NCBI RefSeq assembly: GCF_014195535.1
Contig: NZ_JACIBY010000004.1
Span: forward strand, 123,730-187,729
DNA from: Runella defluvii
GTDB lineage: Bacteria; Bacteroidota; Bacteroidia; Cytophagales; Spirosomataceae
Length of the DNA: 64,000 bases
Reading direction: 5' to 3'
The notes under the pieces were generated by a model. It ran no database searches. It was not told the DNA's origin and saw only the letters and a list, made by a program, of their open reading frames with translations. This document shows, one piece after another, positions 34,778 through 43,409 of this stretch (positions within the stretch are counted from its first letter, which is position 1; every line of letters starts with the position of its first letter). A program made the position numbers and the translations under genes.

Positions 34778-36691
34778 ATGATTTCGATTACCAACCTCTC
34801 GTATTATCTCGGCGACCGTGCTTTGTACGAAAACGCCTCGCTTCATATCAAGCCCAAAGATAAAATTGGCCTTATTGGTCTGAACGGAACAGGGAAGTCC
34901 ACCCTGCTGCATTTGATTGTGGGTAACTACCAGCCCGATGCAGGAAATATCTCAAAAGCAGGTGGTTGTACCATTGGGTTTTTGAACCAAGATTTGCTCT
35001 CTTATCAAAGTGATGAGCCTATTTTGACGGTAGCCTTGCAAGCGTTTGAGCGTCAATTGGTGCTTCAACGCCAAATTGATGAAGTACTTCATCAGATGGA
35101 AACCAACTACGAAGATAAGCTGGTGGACCGACTTGCGCGTTTGCAAGAAGAGTTTGAGGCATTGGACGGCTATACCATTCAGTCGAAAGCCGAAGAAATT
35201 TTGGAAGGACTTGGTTTTTCGACAAGTGACCTACAAAAACCGCTACGGCAGTTTTCGGGAGGTTGGCGAATGCGCGTGATGTTGGCCAAGTTGCTGTTAC
35301 AAAAACCTTCTTTGCTCATGCTCGATGAGCCTACCAACCACTTGGACTTGCCTTCGATTCAGTGGGTGGAAAAGTACGTTCAGAGCTACGAAAATGCGGT
35401 GATTGTGGTCTCGCACGACCGTGAGTTTTTGGACAATGTCTGCGATACAATGGTGGAAGTAAGCAACCAAAAGTTAAACTATTACGGCGGGAACTATTCG
35501 TTTTATCTCGAAGAAAAAGCCCTTCGTAACGAGATTCAAAAAGGGGCTTACGAAAACCAACAGGCTAAAATCCGCCAAACGGAGCGCTTTATTGAGCGTT
35601 TTAAGGCCAAAGCAACCAAAGCAAAGCAAGCCCAAAGCCGCGCTAAAATGCTGGATCGAATGGATCGGGTAGAGGCTGTAGTGGATGAAAATGCCAAAGT
35701 GCATTTCCGTTTCCAATTTACGACTCAGCCAGGCCGCCATGTGCTTCAGCTGGAGGATGTATCGAAGGCGTACGGTGAAAAGGAAATTCTGAAACATACC
35801 AATATTACGATGGAGCGCGGCGACAAAATTGCGCTTATCGGGGCCAATGGTAAGGGAAAATCCACGTTGTTGAGGGTCATTGCAGGCACCGAGCCTGTCG
35901 AAGGCGAGAGGCGACTGGGTCATAATGTGCTTTTTACTTTTTATGCCCAGCACCAGTTGGAGTCGCTTAACATAGAACATACGATTTTAGAAGAATTAAA
36001 ATACGCGAACCCAACCAAAACCGAAACCGAATGTCGGACGATTTTGGGGTGCTTCTTGTTTACGGGCGACGATGTTTTTAAGAAAATTAAGGTGTTATCG
36101 GGAGGAGAAAAGTCGCGGGTTGCGTTGGCAAAAGTGTTGGTGTCTCAAGCCAATTTCTTGTTGCTCGATGAGCCTACCAACCACTTGGACATGCAGTCGG
36201 TGAATATCCTCATTCAGGCGCTTCGTCAGTACGAGGGGTCGTTTGTGGTGGTTTCTCACGACCGTTTCTTTGTGGAAGCCATTGCGGAGAAAATTTGGTA
36301 CATCGAAGAAAAAGAAGTGAAAGAATATCCTGGTACGTACCAAGAGTACGAGTGGTGGCAAGAAGAACGCCAAGAAGAAGCGGTAGCAGCCCCTGTGGAG
36401 ATGGTGGCAGCGCCGACACGCTCGGCGCCTGCTCCAGCGAAGAATACGTCTTCGGGTTCGTCGCACCAGCAAAAGACGCTTCAGAAAAAAATCACTCAAC
36501 TCGAACAAGAAATCGACGAGTTGGAAAAACGCAAAAAAGAAGCGGAAGCGCAATTGGCTGACACTGCCATTTACAGTGATGCGACGAAATTGGCCGAAGC
36601 GAATAAAAAATACACGGAAGTCCAGCAAAAAATTGCGGCTACCACCGACGCCTGGGAAAATGCTATGATGGAAATGGAGGAGTTGGGGTAG
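34778..36691 (+). CDS. ABC-F family ATP-binding protein
   Basis: This 637-residue protein carries two ABC ATPase domains in one chain and no membrane segment. Walker A motifs are GLNGTGKST and GANGKGKST, signatures FSGGWRMR and LSGGEKSR, and both Walker B regions read LLMLDEPTNHLD-like. The interdomain linker is rich in Arg/Lys/Gln, and a C-terminal Glu/Lys coiled coil (QKKITQLEQEIDELEKRKKE) follows. This is the Uup/YdiF type that acts on ribosomes or nucleic acid rather than transport. It is divergent from the sugar dehydrogenase gene. Confidence 0.94.
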   Translation: MISITNLSYYLGDRALYENASLHIKPKDKIGLIGLNGTGKSTLLHLIVGNYQPDAGNISKAGGCTIGFLNQDLLSYQSDEPILTVALQAFERQLVLQRQIDEVLHQMETNYEDKLVDRLARLQEEFEALDGYTIQSKAEEILEGLGFSTSDLQKPLRQFSGGWRMRVMLAKLLLQKPSLLMLDEPTNHLDLPSIQWVEKYVQSYENAVIVVSHDREFLDNVCDTMVEVSNQKLNYYGGNYSFYLEEKALRNEIQKGAYENQQAKIRQTERFIERFKAKATKAKQAQSRAKMLDRMDRVEAVVDENAKVHFRFQFTTQPGRHVLQLEDVSKAYGEKEILKHTNITMERGDKIALIGANGKGKSTLLRVIAGTEPVEGERRLGHNVLFTFYAQHQLESLNIEHTILEELKYANPTKTETECRTILGCFLFTGDDVFKKIKVLSGGEKSRVALAKVLVSQANFLLLDEPTNHLDMQSVNILIQALRQYEGSFVVVSHDRFFVEAIAEKIWYIEEKEVKEYPGTYQEYEWWQEERQEEAVAAPVEMVAAPTRSAPAPAKNTSSGSSHQQKTLQKKITQLEQEIDELEKRKKEAEAQLADTAIYSDATKLAEANKKYTEVQQKIAATTDAWENAMMEMEELG

Positions 36692-36700
36692 TTAAAACAA

Positions 36701-36733
36701 AGCCCCTCCAAGTTTCCAAAACTTGGAGGGGCT
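36701..36733. terminator. Hairpin terminator after the ABC-F gene
   Basis: A 15-bp perfect stem (AGCCCCTCCAAGTTT) with a CCA loop lies 9 bp after the ABC-F stop. It has the same stem and loop size as the hairpins at 17299 and 25455, but a different sequence. Confidence 0.85.
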
Positions 36734-36739
36734 CAGCAT

Positions 36740-36835
36740 CTATTCGTCGTTTCGTCGGGTTGTGAGAAACCCTCATCACTTCGTCGGGTTTTGAGAAACC
36801 CTCAGCACGGCACTACAACCCTCAGCACGGCATTA
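36740..36835. repeat. TGAG-loop hairpin repeats between convergent genes
   Basis: Two hairpins, GGGTTGTGAGAAACCC (36757-36772) and GGGTTTTGAGAAACCC (36786-36801), are spaced 29 bp apart. Both are preceded by TCGTC and followed by CTCA(T/G)CAC. Two further half-copies ACAACCCTCAGCACGGCA follow up to the stop of the regulator gene. The tail word AGCACG is shared with the copies at 1-476 and 59851. Confidence 0.88.
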
Positions 36836-37894
36836 TTAATTCTTCATTCGAGATAGTTTCTCATAATCGAGTACCGTAATCAGACTTCCCTTCATTTCGA
36901 GGAGATGTTCGTCCTTAAAATCGGAGAGCGTACGGATGACCGTTTCGGTGGCGGTACCCACGATACTCGCTAAATCTTCGCGGGTGATGGCAATGGCAAA
37001 AGGCTTTGTTTTATCTTCTTGGTAGCGATTGGCCAGCATTATCAGCGCTTCGGCTACGCGTTTTCGTACGGAGTTGTAGGCAAGTTTCAGCAATCGTTCT
37101 TCTCGTTCGCGCACTTCATTGGAAAGCATTTTGATGAACTTCGTGGCTACGTCGCGGTTGTTGTAGAGAAGGCTATTAAACTCATCTTTGGGAATGATAA
37201 CCACCTCGCTGTCTTGCAGCGACACGGCCGATTCTTGGTAGGGGGTGTTTTCCAATAAATCTAAATAGCCAAAAAAATCGCCAGGCTTGTGAAGCTCTAC
37301 AATGTATTCTTTCCCAAACTCATTGGTCTTTGAGTTTTTGATTTTTCCACTTTTTAAGAAATAAACGGCATTGGGATAACTTCCTTCCGAATACACCGTT
37401 TCGCGCTTTTTATAGAGCTTCGTTTTTTTGTTTTCTGACAGTTTTTTGAGCGATTCAAACGATTTTACTTCGTTCAAAAATTGCGTTAGCCCTTCCTCCG
37501 TTCGTGAATACTCTGTTTTGAGCAAATCGTTTTTGCGTAAGCGCGTTTCGACCGCACTCAACAATTCTACGTCGTCGTAAGGTTTGGTCAAATAATCGTC
37601 TGCCCCAAGGGTCATTCCTTTGCGGTAATCAGCTTTTTCAGCTTTAGCCGTTAAGAAAATAAAAGGAATACTCGCCGTTTCAGCTTCTTTACTGAGCAAA
37701 TGCAACACCCCGTAGCCGTCGAGTTCGGGCATCATGATGTCACAAATAATCAGGTCTGGCTGCTGTTCTTGAGCGATTTTGATGCCTTTCTTACCGTTTT
37801 CAGCCGTCAGTACATTGTAGTGTGCTAACTCCAAAATTTCGGTCGTGTTTTCCCGCATATCGGGATTGTCTTCTATCAGTAGAATGGTCTTCAT
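36836..37894 (-). CDS. Response regulator fused to a CRP/FNR-type DNA-binding module
   Basis: This 352-residue protein joins a receiver (E8/D9, phospho-acceptor D52 in IICDIMMPELDG), a cNMP-binding-like beta-roll (about 150-265: YFLKSGKIKNSKT, HKPGDFFGYLDL) and a CRP-type winged helix (REDLASIVGTATETVIRTL). Recognition residues E317 and R321 match the pair that reads GA in CRP/FNR half-sites. The only Cys is C51, so there is no FNR-type Fe-S cluster. It sits 4 bp after the PAS kinase gene, which is its likely phosphodonor. I infer it binds the CTGAC-N4-GTCAT boxes before hemN, ccoS and ccoI, combining the jobs of FixJ and FixK. Confidence 0.93.
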   Translation of the reverse strand: MKTILLIEDNPDMRENTTEILELAHYNVLTAENGKKGIKIAQEQQPDLIICDIMMPELDGYGVLHLLSKEAETASIPFIFLTAKAEKADYRKGMTLGADDYLTKPYDDVELLSAVETRLRKNDLLKTEYSRTEEGLTQFLNEVKSFESLKKLSENKKTKLYKKRETVYSEGSYPNAVYFLKSGKIKNSKTNEFGKEYIVELHKPGDFFGYLDLLENTPYQESAVSLQDSEVVIIPKDEFNSLLYNNRDVATKFIKMLSNEVREREERLLKLAYNSVRKRVAEALIMLANRYQEDKTKPFAIAITREDLASIVGTATETVIRTLSDFKDEHLLEMKGSLITVLDYEKLSRMKN

Positions 37895-37898
37895 GTGG

Positions 37899-39140
37899 CT
37901 AACAATTCGGAAGGTCGAGAGAGACCGTCGTGCCTTGATTCAGTTGACTCGTAAGTTGAATTTCGCCTTGCATCAACTGAATGTATTTTTTTACAATGTT
38001 TAGTCCAAGGCCAGTTCCTTGTATCGTCCCAGAGTTGTGCGCGCGGAAAAAGCGGTCAAACACATACGCTTGGTCTTGTTCGGGAATCCCAATGCCTTGG
38101 TCTTGTACTTCAAAGCGAACGGTTTTTTCTTTTTTAGATGAACGTAAGAAAATCTGCTTGCCCGCATCCGAATATTTGGAGGCGTTTGAAAGCAAATTGA
38201 TGAGTACATTTTTGAGTAAATGACGGTCGATACACACCTCAGAATCACCTTCGTGGGTGTATATAATCTGTTGGTTTTCTTTACAAACCGATTTGAGTTC
38301 GTCCACCAATTCTTTGCAAAAATCAGTAACAGGAAACACAATCGGCACGTTGCGGATTTGTCCTTCTTCGAGTTTGCCGAGCGACAAAAAGTCGTTCAGA
38401 ATTTCGGTGAGATTCGTAACGGTCGATTTGATTCGTTGAACGTGTTTTTGACGTTTTTCGTCTTCTTCGGCGTGCGTATAACGTCCAATCAACGACGCAG
38501 ATGACAGGATGGTCGCCAACGGCGTACGGAATTCGTGCGAGGCAATCGTCACAAATTTCGTCTTCATGTCATTCAATTGACGCTCTTTCTCCAGCGCCCG
38601 CATCACTTCCTGTTTCGACTGCTCAATCTCCTCTAGCGCATGGGCCAGCTCACGGGTGCGTTGCTGCACGCGTTCTTCCAAGTCGGCGTTGAGGCTTTGG
38701 ATTTGGCGGTGTGCTTCGAGCAGTGCCTCCTCTTGTTTTTTGCGCAGCGAAATGTCGATAATAAAACTTACAATGTATTCGCCATCGCTGGTGGCAAACG
38801 GACTTAAACTGATTTCGACAGGAAACTCCGAATTATCTTTACGCTTGGCATTGAGATCTAAGTTTCTCCCCATGTTCCTTGCCTTGGGATGCTGGGAGTA
38901 ATTCATGCGGTGATCTACGTGATTGCGGGCATATCGTTGAGGAATAAGGATTTCTATTTTCTTACCAATCAACTCGTCTTCGTCGTAGCCAAATAACTCT
39001 TCGGCTTTGGGGTTGACCAACTGTATAGCTCCCCACGAATCCACGACAATAATTCCCTCCGTTGCACTTTTAAAGAGTGCATCTAACATTTCGACGTGTC
39101 TTCTCATCGCTTGGGTTTGCTGAATGAATATTTCTAACAT
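37899..39140 (-). CDS. Soluble PAS-domain sensor histidine kinase
   Basis: This 413-residue kinase has no membrane segment. It has one PAS domain (about 15-130), a long coiled coil (about 130-195), HisKA with H202 (IASHEFRTPLATI) and HATPase_c (NLLSNASKYS, DQGIGIPE, GTGLGLNI). In the PAS, H74 (RNHVDHRM) aligns with the proximal haem ligand H200 of Bradyrhizobium FixL, but the FixL distal arginine position is not conserved and many non-haem PAS domains also have this His. It may therefore sense oxygen or redox state; this is inference. It lies between hemN (39 bp) and the REC-CRP gene (4 bp). Confidence 0.92.
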   Translation of the reverse strand: MLEIFIQQTQAMRRHVEMLDALFKSATEGIIVVDSWGAIQLVNPKAEELFGYDEDELIGKKIEILIPQRYARNHVDHRMNYSQHPKARNMGRNLDLNAKRKDNSEFPVEISLSPFATSDGEYIVSFIIDISLRKKQEEALLEAHRQIQSLNADLEERVQQRTRELAHALEEIEQSKQEVMRALEKERQLNDMKTKFVTIASHEFRTPLATILSSASLIGRYTHAEEDEKRQKHVQRIKSTVTNLTEILNDFLSLGKLEEGQIRNVPIVFPVTDFCKELVDELKSVCKENQQIIYTHEGDSEVCIDRHLLKNVLINLLSNASKYSDAGKQIFLRSSKKEKTVRFEVQDQGIGIPEQDQAYVFDRFFRAHNSGTIQGTGLGLNIVKKYIQLMQGEIQLTSQLNQGTTVSLDLPNC

Positions 39141-39179
39141 ACCAAATACGGAGGTTACGGTGATTTTTCCAAAAGAATT

Positions 39180-40541
39180 TTAAAATGTTTGGCTAAAAAT
39201 GGCTGTTTGTGGTATATCGCCCCACAAACGCGCATCAAACGCCATACTAATATTACGAATAAAAGAGCGGCCTTCGGGCGTCACTTTGAGGTGATAGGGC
39301 TCGATGCTGACAAGGCCATCTTTTTCGGGCTCTTCTAGCCGAGCGAGCGCTTCGTACAATGCTTGGCATTGGTCTTTGGCATCGAACCAAGTGGTTTCAA
39401 AATGACACATCAACTGCAAAATATGGCGTCGTAGAATCAAATCCTCCCGCGTCAGAACGTGGCCTCTGAAAATCGGTAACTCGTTTGCGTTGAGGCGTTC
39501 GTAGTATTTCTCGACCGTTTTTTCGTTTTGACCGTATCCCCACCAACAATCGCCGATGGCCGATACGCCCAAGCCAACCAGCAAACGCGTCTGGGTGGTG
39601 GTATAGCCCATGAAATTGCGGTGGAGTTTTTTGTCTTCAAGGGCCTGATAAAGCGTATCGGTTTTGAGTGAAAAGTGATCCATCCCGATGTCGTGATACC
39701 CCACTGACTCTAAGGCATTACGACAGGCTTCATAAATCGCTAATTTTTTGGCGGCATCTGGCAAATCGGCCTCGGTAAATTTACGTTGACCTGGTTTTAC
39801 CCAAGGCACGTGGGCATAGCTGTAAAGCGCAATGCGGTCGGGGCGAAGCTGAATCACGTCTCCGATGGTTTGGGTCATTCCCTCCACCTGTTGTTGGGGC
39901 AATCCGTACACCAAATCATAGTTAACCGACGTGTATCCAATTTCGCGCGCCTTTTCTGTTACGTGTTTTACTTGTTGGTACGTTTGAGGGCGATTGATGA
40001 GGTCAAGAATAACGGGATTGAAATCTTGCACCCCAATGCTAATTCGACGAAAACCTAGTTCAAACAACGTTTGGAGGTGCGCATCGGTCGTACTAGCTGG
40101 GTGTGCTTCAAACCCAAATTCGTGCTCAGGATGGATGTCGGCTTTTTCAAACAAACCCGTAATCAACGTTCGGAGATTTTCAGGGCTAAAAAACGTGGGC
40201 GTTCCTCCTCCTAAGTGTAACTCACGGATTTGGGGGCGATTAGGTAGAAAATCGAGGTAAAGTTGCCATTCTTTCAAGACCGCCGCAATGTACGGTTGTT
40301 CTACTTTGTGATTGACCGTAATGCGGGTATTGCAGCCACAGTAGGTGCATAAACTTTCGCAGTACGGCAAATGAATATAGAGGCTAATGCCCTCGGACGT
40401 ATTGCTGATTTCAAATATATCTTTTACCAAGTCTTTCCAACGAGTTTCGGTAAGTGGGGTTTTATCCCAATAAGGCACTGTCGGGTAACTGGTGTAGCGA
40501 GGCCCAGGCACGTTGTATTTCTGAAGTAGTTGCGTGTTCAT
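39180..40541 (-). CDS. hemN: Oxygen-independent coproporphyrinogen III oxidase
   Basis: This 453-residue radical-SAM enzyme decarboxylates coproporphyrinogen III to protoporphyrinogen IX without oxygen. The cluster motif is C61-x3-C65-x2-C68 (PYCESLCTYCGCNTR), the SAM-binding LHLGGGTPTF follows, and the full-length HemN C-terminus is present. HemN-specific start PRYTSYPTVPYW is intact. I chose ATG 40541; the frame extends 7 codons further without ATG. The promoter carries an FNR-like box, and the kinase and REC-CRP genes follow on the same strand. Confidence 0.96.
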   Translation of the reverse strand: MNTQLLQKYNVPGPRYTSYPTVPYWDKTPLTETRWKDLVKDIFEISNTSEGISLYIHLPYCESLCTYCGCNTRITVNHKVEQPYIAAVLKEWQLYLDFLPNRPQIRELHLGGGTPTFFSPENLRTLITGLFEKADIHPEHEFGFEAHPASTTDAHLQTLFELGFRRISIGVQDFNPVILDLINRPQTYQQVKHVTEKAREIGYTSVNYDLVYGLPQQQVEGMTQTIGDVIQLRPDRIALYSYAHVPWVKPGQRKFTEADLPDAAKKLAIYEACRNALESVGYHDIGMDHFSLKTDTLYQALEDKKLHRNFMGYTTTQTRLLVGLGVSAIGDCWWGYGQNEKTVEKYYERLNANELPIFRGHVLTREDLILRRHILQLMCHFETTWFDAKDQCQALYEALARLEEPEKDGLVSIEPYHLKVTPEGRSFIRNISMAFDARLWGDIPQTAIFSQTF

Positions 40542-40559
40542 GGTAAATAGGTGTTTTAC

Positions 40560-40603
40560 CAAAAATGCACCCTATTGGAAAAGTAAAATATGACATTGGT
40601 CAG
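40560..40603 (-). promoter_or_regulatory. hemN promoter with FNR-geometry box
   Basis: On the minus strand a box CTGAC-CAAT-GTCAT (40590-40603) is followed after exactly 20 bp by TGCATTTTTG (40560-40569), a variant of the Bacteroidota -7 element. The box centre lies about 55 bp before the ATG and near -41.5 of the presumed start site, the class II activator position. Box and spacing recur before ccoS and ccoI. Confidence 0.75.
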
Positions 40604-40654
40604 GCTGATTGGAAAAATGTCAATGATTGTTTTTATTAAAATATAAGAAAAAGC

Positions 40655-40683
40655 CTTCAATCGTTTCACCGAAACGATTGAAG
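40655..40683 (-). terminator. Terminator of the cco operon
   Basis: A 12-bp stem CTTCAATCGTTT / AAACGATTGAAG with a 5-nt loop is followed on the minus strand by GGCTTTTTCTT. It lies 50 bp after the tauE stop and 50 bp before the hemN box, separating the two transcripts. A small extra hairpin GCCTCGGAGAGGC sits just upstream (40688-40700). Confidence 0.85.
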
Positions 40684-40733
40684 ATTAGCCTCGGAGAGGC
40701 ATAACGTTTGTAGTAAAAGATATGAAAACAACC

Positions 40734-41432
40734 CTACCTCCCCCCGTGACAAATAGGAATCTCCCGATTTTCTAAGCCCAAAATGGGCCAGCCTGTTACT
40801 TCTAAGCCACGGAGAATGAGCACGATGGCAACAACAGCCACAAAAGCGGGCATCCATTGGCGAGCACGGCTGCGGAGAGAGGTAGAAAAAAGGTTTTTTA
40901 CAAATGCCACGGCACTCATAGCGGGAAGGGTGCCCAGCCCAAAGGTTGCCATAAAAAGTGCCCCGTCGGTAGGGCCTCCCGTGGCTACGGAGCTAATGAG
41001 TGCCATATAAACCAGCCCGCAGGGCAGAAGTCCATTGAGCGTACCGAGCATAAAAAGGGAGCTAAAACTGCGTTGGTGCAGGAGTGTCCCTAGTTGTTTT
41101 TTTATCCATTGTACCCCTTTTTGAAGAAAAGAAGGCGTCCCGAGCTGGTCGAGCCAATGGGAAGAGTACGCCACAGCGGCCAGCATAATTACTCCCGTAC
41201 CAATCGACAAACTACGTTGGAGTCCTGCCAGATTGAGCGCATTACCAACAAAACCGAGCAAAAAACCGAGGAGGGCGTAAGTAGTAGCTCGACCAAGGTT
41301 ATACAGTACTATTCCGCCCAATTTTTCCCATTTTGAGCGTTGATGTACGGGGAGTGCCAACGCAATCGGCCCACACATCCCCACGCAGTGTAGGCTGCTC
41401 ATTAGTCCGAGGGAAAAAGCTAAGTAAAACAT
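40734..41432 (-). CDS. Sulfite exporter TauE/SafE-family membrane protein of the cco locus
   Basis: This 232-residue protein has about six membrane helices and the family signature SLHCVGMCGPIALAL near the N-terminus, with LNGLLPCGLVYMAL in the middle; both Cys motifs could bind metal. Members of COG2836 often sit in cbb3 oxidase loci and are linked to copper delivery or maturation. I chose ATG 41432, because the longer open frame runs through the GTCGA repeat block. It is the last gene of the cco operon. Confidence 0.88.
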   Translation of the reverse strand: MFYLAFSLGLMSSLHCVGMCGPIALALPVHQRSKWEKLGGIVLYNLGRATTYALLGFLLGFVGNALNLAGLQRSLSIGTGVIMLAAVAYSSHWLDQLGTPSFLQKGVQWIKKQLGTLLHQRSFSSLFMLGTLNGLLPCGLVYMALISSVATGGPTDGALFMATFGLGTLPAMSAVAFVKNLFSTSLRSRARQWMPAFVAVVAIVLILRGLEVTGWPILGLENREIPICHGGR

Positions 41433-41550
41433 GGTTTTGAATGTCGAGTGTCGAGTGAAGAGTGTCGAGTTTAGACGGAGTCGCCCGTGCGATGCAGAAT
41501 GTCGAATTGGTGGATATTTAATTCGACATTCTGCACTTTGCATTCGACAT
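41433..41550. repeat. GTCGA/ATTCTGC hairpin repeat between ccoH and tauE
   Basis: The block contains ATGTCGAGTGTCGAGTG and AGTGTCGAG words, then a hairpin at 41494-41534 with a perfect 15-bp stem (GCAGAATGTCGAATT) and an 11-nt loop. TGCATTCGACATTC follows up to the ccoH stop. The stem sequence matches the one at 13241-13280. It lies inside the cco operon. Confidence 0.85.
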
Positions 41551-41985
41551 TCAAATATTAAGCGTTCCTTCGTTCCAGTATCCGATGCCGTTGGCTTGCC
41601 AGTCGATTTGAAGCTGGTAGCGACCCGTATGAATCTTTTGACTCGGAATAAACTGCGTTCCATCGGTTCCAACTTGAATAGGCACCGACCTGTCTTTTCG
41701 ATTGTCGGCGGGGCAATAGAGGTTAATTTTCCCTCTAATGCCCTTTAATTCAGTGGGGTAATGGATACGAATGCCCGTGTCCGTTACTTCCCACGAAAGG
41801 GGAGTGGTTAGTTGTTTGGCGCGGTTGATTTTATCAATCTTGCCTTGAAATTGTACTTCTTCCTCGTAATAATTGTCGGTGACGAGGTCAATTTTTTGGA
41901 CGATGCTCATCCCGACCATCGCTAGTATCATTAAGACAAATAAGCCATAAAAAGCCCAGATGCCTGTTCCCCAAGATAGTTTCAT
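41551..41985 (-). CDS. ccoH: FixH-family cbb3 oxidase assembly protein
   Basis: This 144-residue protein has one N-terminal membrane helix (GIWAFYGLFVLMILAMVGM) and the FixH signature DNYYEEEVQFQGKIDK, followed by a periplasmic beta domain. It assists cbb3 oxidase assembly in the inner membrane. It lies 11 bp after ccoG and is followed by a hairpin repeat block before tauE. Confidence 0.92.
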   Translation of the reverse strand: MKLSWGTGIWAFYGLFVLMILAMVGMSIVQKIDLVTDNYYEEEVQFQGKIDKINRAKQLTTPLSWEVTDTGIRIHYPTELKGIRGKINLYCPADNRKDRSVPIQVGTDGTQFIPSQKIHTGRYQLQIDWQANGIGYWNEGTLNI

Positions 41986-41996
41986 AATTGTAATGT

Positions 41997-43409
41997 TTAT
42001 TCTTCTGGTGCAATGAAGGTTGTTTTAAATTCTTCCAATTGTTTGCCGTTGGCGTAAATTCCCAAGGAAACATCGGTGCGGCGTTTGGAGATTTCCGATT
42101 TTGGAATCGTAATAAATACCGAACCTTCGACCATTCCAGCGGCTTCGAGGTTGAGATTAGGGATTCCCGCAAATTTTAAGGTGCCTTTGGGGAACAATAA
42201 CTTCATCTCAGGCTGGATGGGGTGATTGGTTTTATTGAACAATTTGAACGTATAAAGATTGCTAATGGTACCGTCGGGGTTTTCGATGAATCGAGAACCT
42301 GGAGCGCGTAAAAGCGTTGTTTCGGTGTCGTTTCGGGTAAAAATAGCGTATCCCAATCCAATCCAAAGCGCCGTCAATACAACCGCGTAGGCAATGGTAC
42401 GGGTAGTGATGAGTTTGCTTTTGCCCGAAGAAATATTGTTTTCAGAATCGAAGCGAATCAAGCCTTTGGGGAGATTCACTTTTTCCATAATGTTGTCGCA
42501 AGCATCGATACAGGCCGTGCAATTGACGCACTCCATTTGGGTGCCGTTGCGGATGTCGATACCTGTTGGGCATACGTTGACACACTGAAAACAGTTGATG
42601 CAATCGCCAGCGGTACGTTCGGCACCTTTACGGAGTTTTTCACGTGGCTCGCCACGTTTATAATCATAAGCAATCACGACCGAGTTTTTGTCAAGCAACA
42701 CCCCTTGCAAGCGTCCGTAAGGACAGACAACGGTACAAGCTTGGTCGCGTAGCCAGGCAAAATTCCAGAAGAAAACCAAGGTAAAAGCGCAGATGCCCAA
42801 AAACAGAGTCAAGTGGTCCGCGATTGGCTCCAAGATGATGCGTTCGAGGCGGTCAATCCCTACAAAGTAGCTTAATAGCAGATTGGCAATGGCAAATGAC
42901 AATGCCATGAAAATAACCGCTTTGAGGGCTCTTTTGGTGATTTTTTCGCTGTTCCAAGGCGCTTTAGCGAGGGCACGCTGGGCTTTCCAATCTCCCTCGA
43001 TGATGTATTCGATTTTACGGAAAACCATTTCCATAAAAACCGTTTGCGGACAAGCCCATCCGCACCAAACCCGCCCAAAAACGGTGGTAAAAAGAACAAT
43101 AAAGACAAAGAAAGAAATCATCATTAGCCCAAAAAGCCAATAGTCTTGGGGGCCAATGAAAATTCCGAAAACGATAAACTTACGCTCTAGTATGTTGAAC
43201 AAGAAGAGGGGTTGGCCATTTACTTTGATAAACGGCAAGGCAAACATCACAGTGAGCTGGAAGATGGTGAACCAAACGCGGCGGTTGTGCCATTTTCCAG
43301 TTGGTTTTTGAGGGTAAAACCAATTTCTTTTCCCAGTGGTGTCATCGACCGCCGCAAAACTATCGCGGAACGATTCGTCGAAGTCGGGGTGTGTATCGAG
43401 GGGTTGCAT
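41997..43409 (-). CDS. ccoG: Cytochrome c oxidase accessory protein CcoG (FixG/RdxA)
   Basis: This 470-residue membrane ferredoxin-like protein has about five membrane helices and two 4Fe-4S motifs (CINCFQCVNVCPTG and CVNCTACIDACD). The conserved WCGWACPQTVFMEM and QACTVVCPYGR segments are present, and a C-terminal Ig-like periplasmic domain follows. CcoG reduces copper for cbb3 oxidase assembly. It is complete and in the usual order after ccoP; a long hairpin separates the two. Confidence 0.96.
   Translation of the reverse strand: MQPLDTHPDFDESFRDSFAAVDDTTGKRNWFYPQKPTGKWHNRRVWFTIFQLTVMFALPFIKVNGQPLFLFNILERKFIVFGIFIGPQDYWLFGLMMISFFVFIVLFTTVFGRVWCGWACPQTVFMEMVFRKIEYIIEGDWKAQRALAKAPWNSEKITKRALKAVIFMALSFAIANLLLSYFVGIDRLERIILEPIADHLTLFLGICAFTLVFFWNFAWLRDQACTVVCPYGRLQGVLLDKNSVVIAYDYKRGEPREKLRKGAERTAGDCINCFQCVNVCPTGIDIRNGTQMECVNCTACIDACDNIMEKVNLPKGLIRFDSENNISSGKSKLITTRTIAYAVVLTALWIGLGYAIFTRNDTETTLLRAPGSRFIENPDGTISNLYTFKLFNKTNHPIQPEMKLLFPKGTLKFAGIPNLNLEAAGMVEGSVFITIPKSEISKRRTDVSLGIYANGKQLEEFKTTFIAPEE

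Noticed and set aside
37899-39140. Calling the PAS kinase a proven haem sensor (FixL)
   Set aside because: Only the proximal His aligns; the distal Arg does not, and the same His is common in PAS domains not known to bind haem.
41433-41672. N-terminal extension of the TauE-like protein by 80 residues
   Set aside because: The extension is encoded by the GTCGA hairpin repeat block and would remove the hydrophobic start from the N-terminus.
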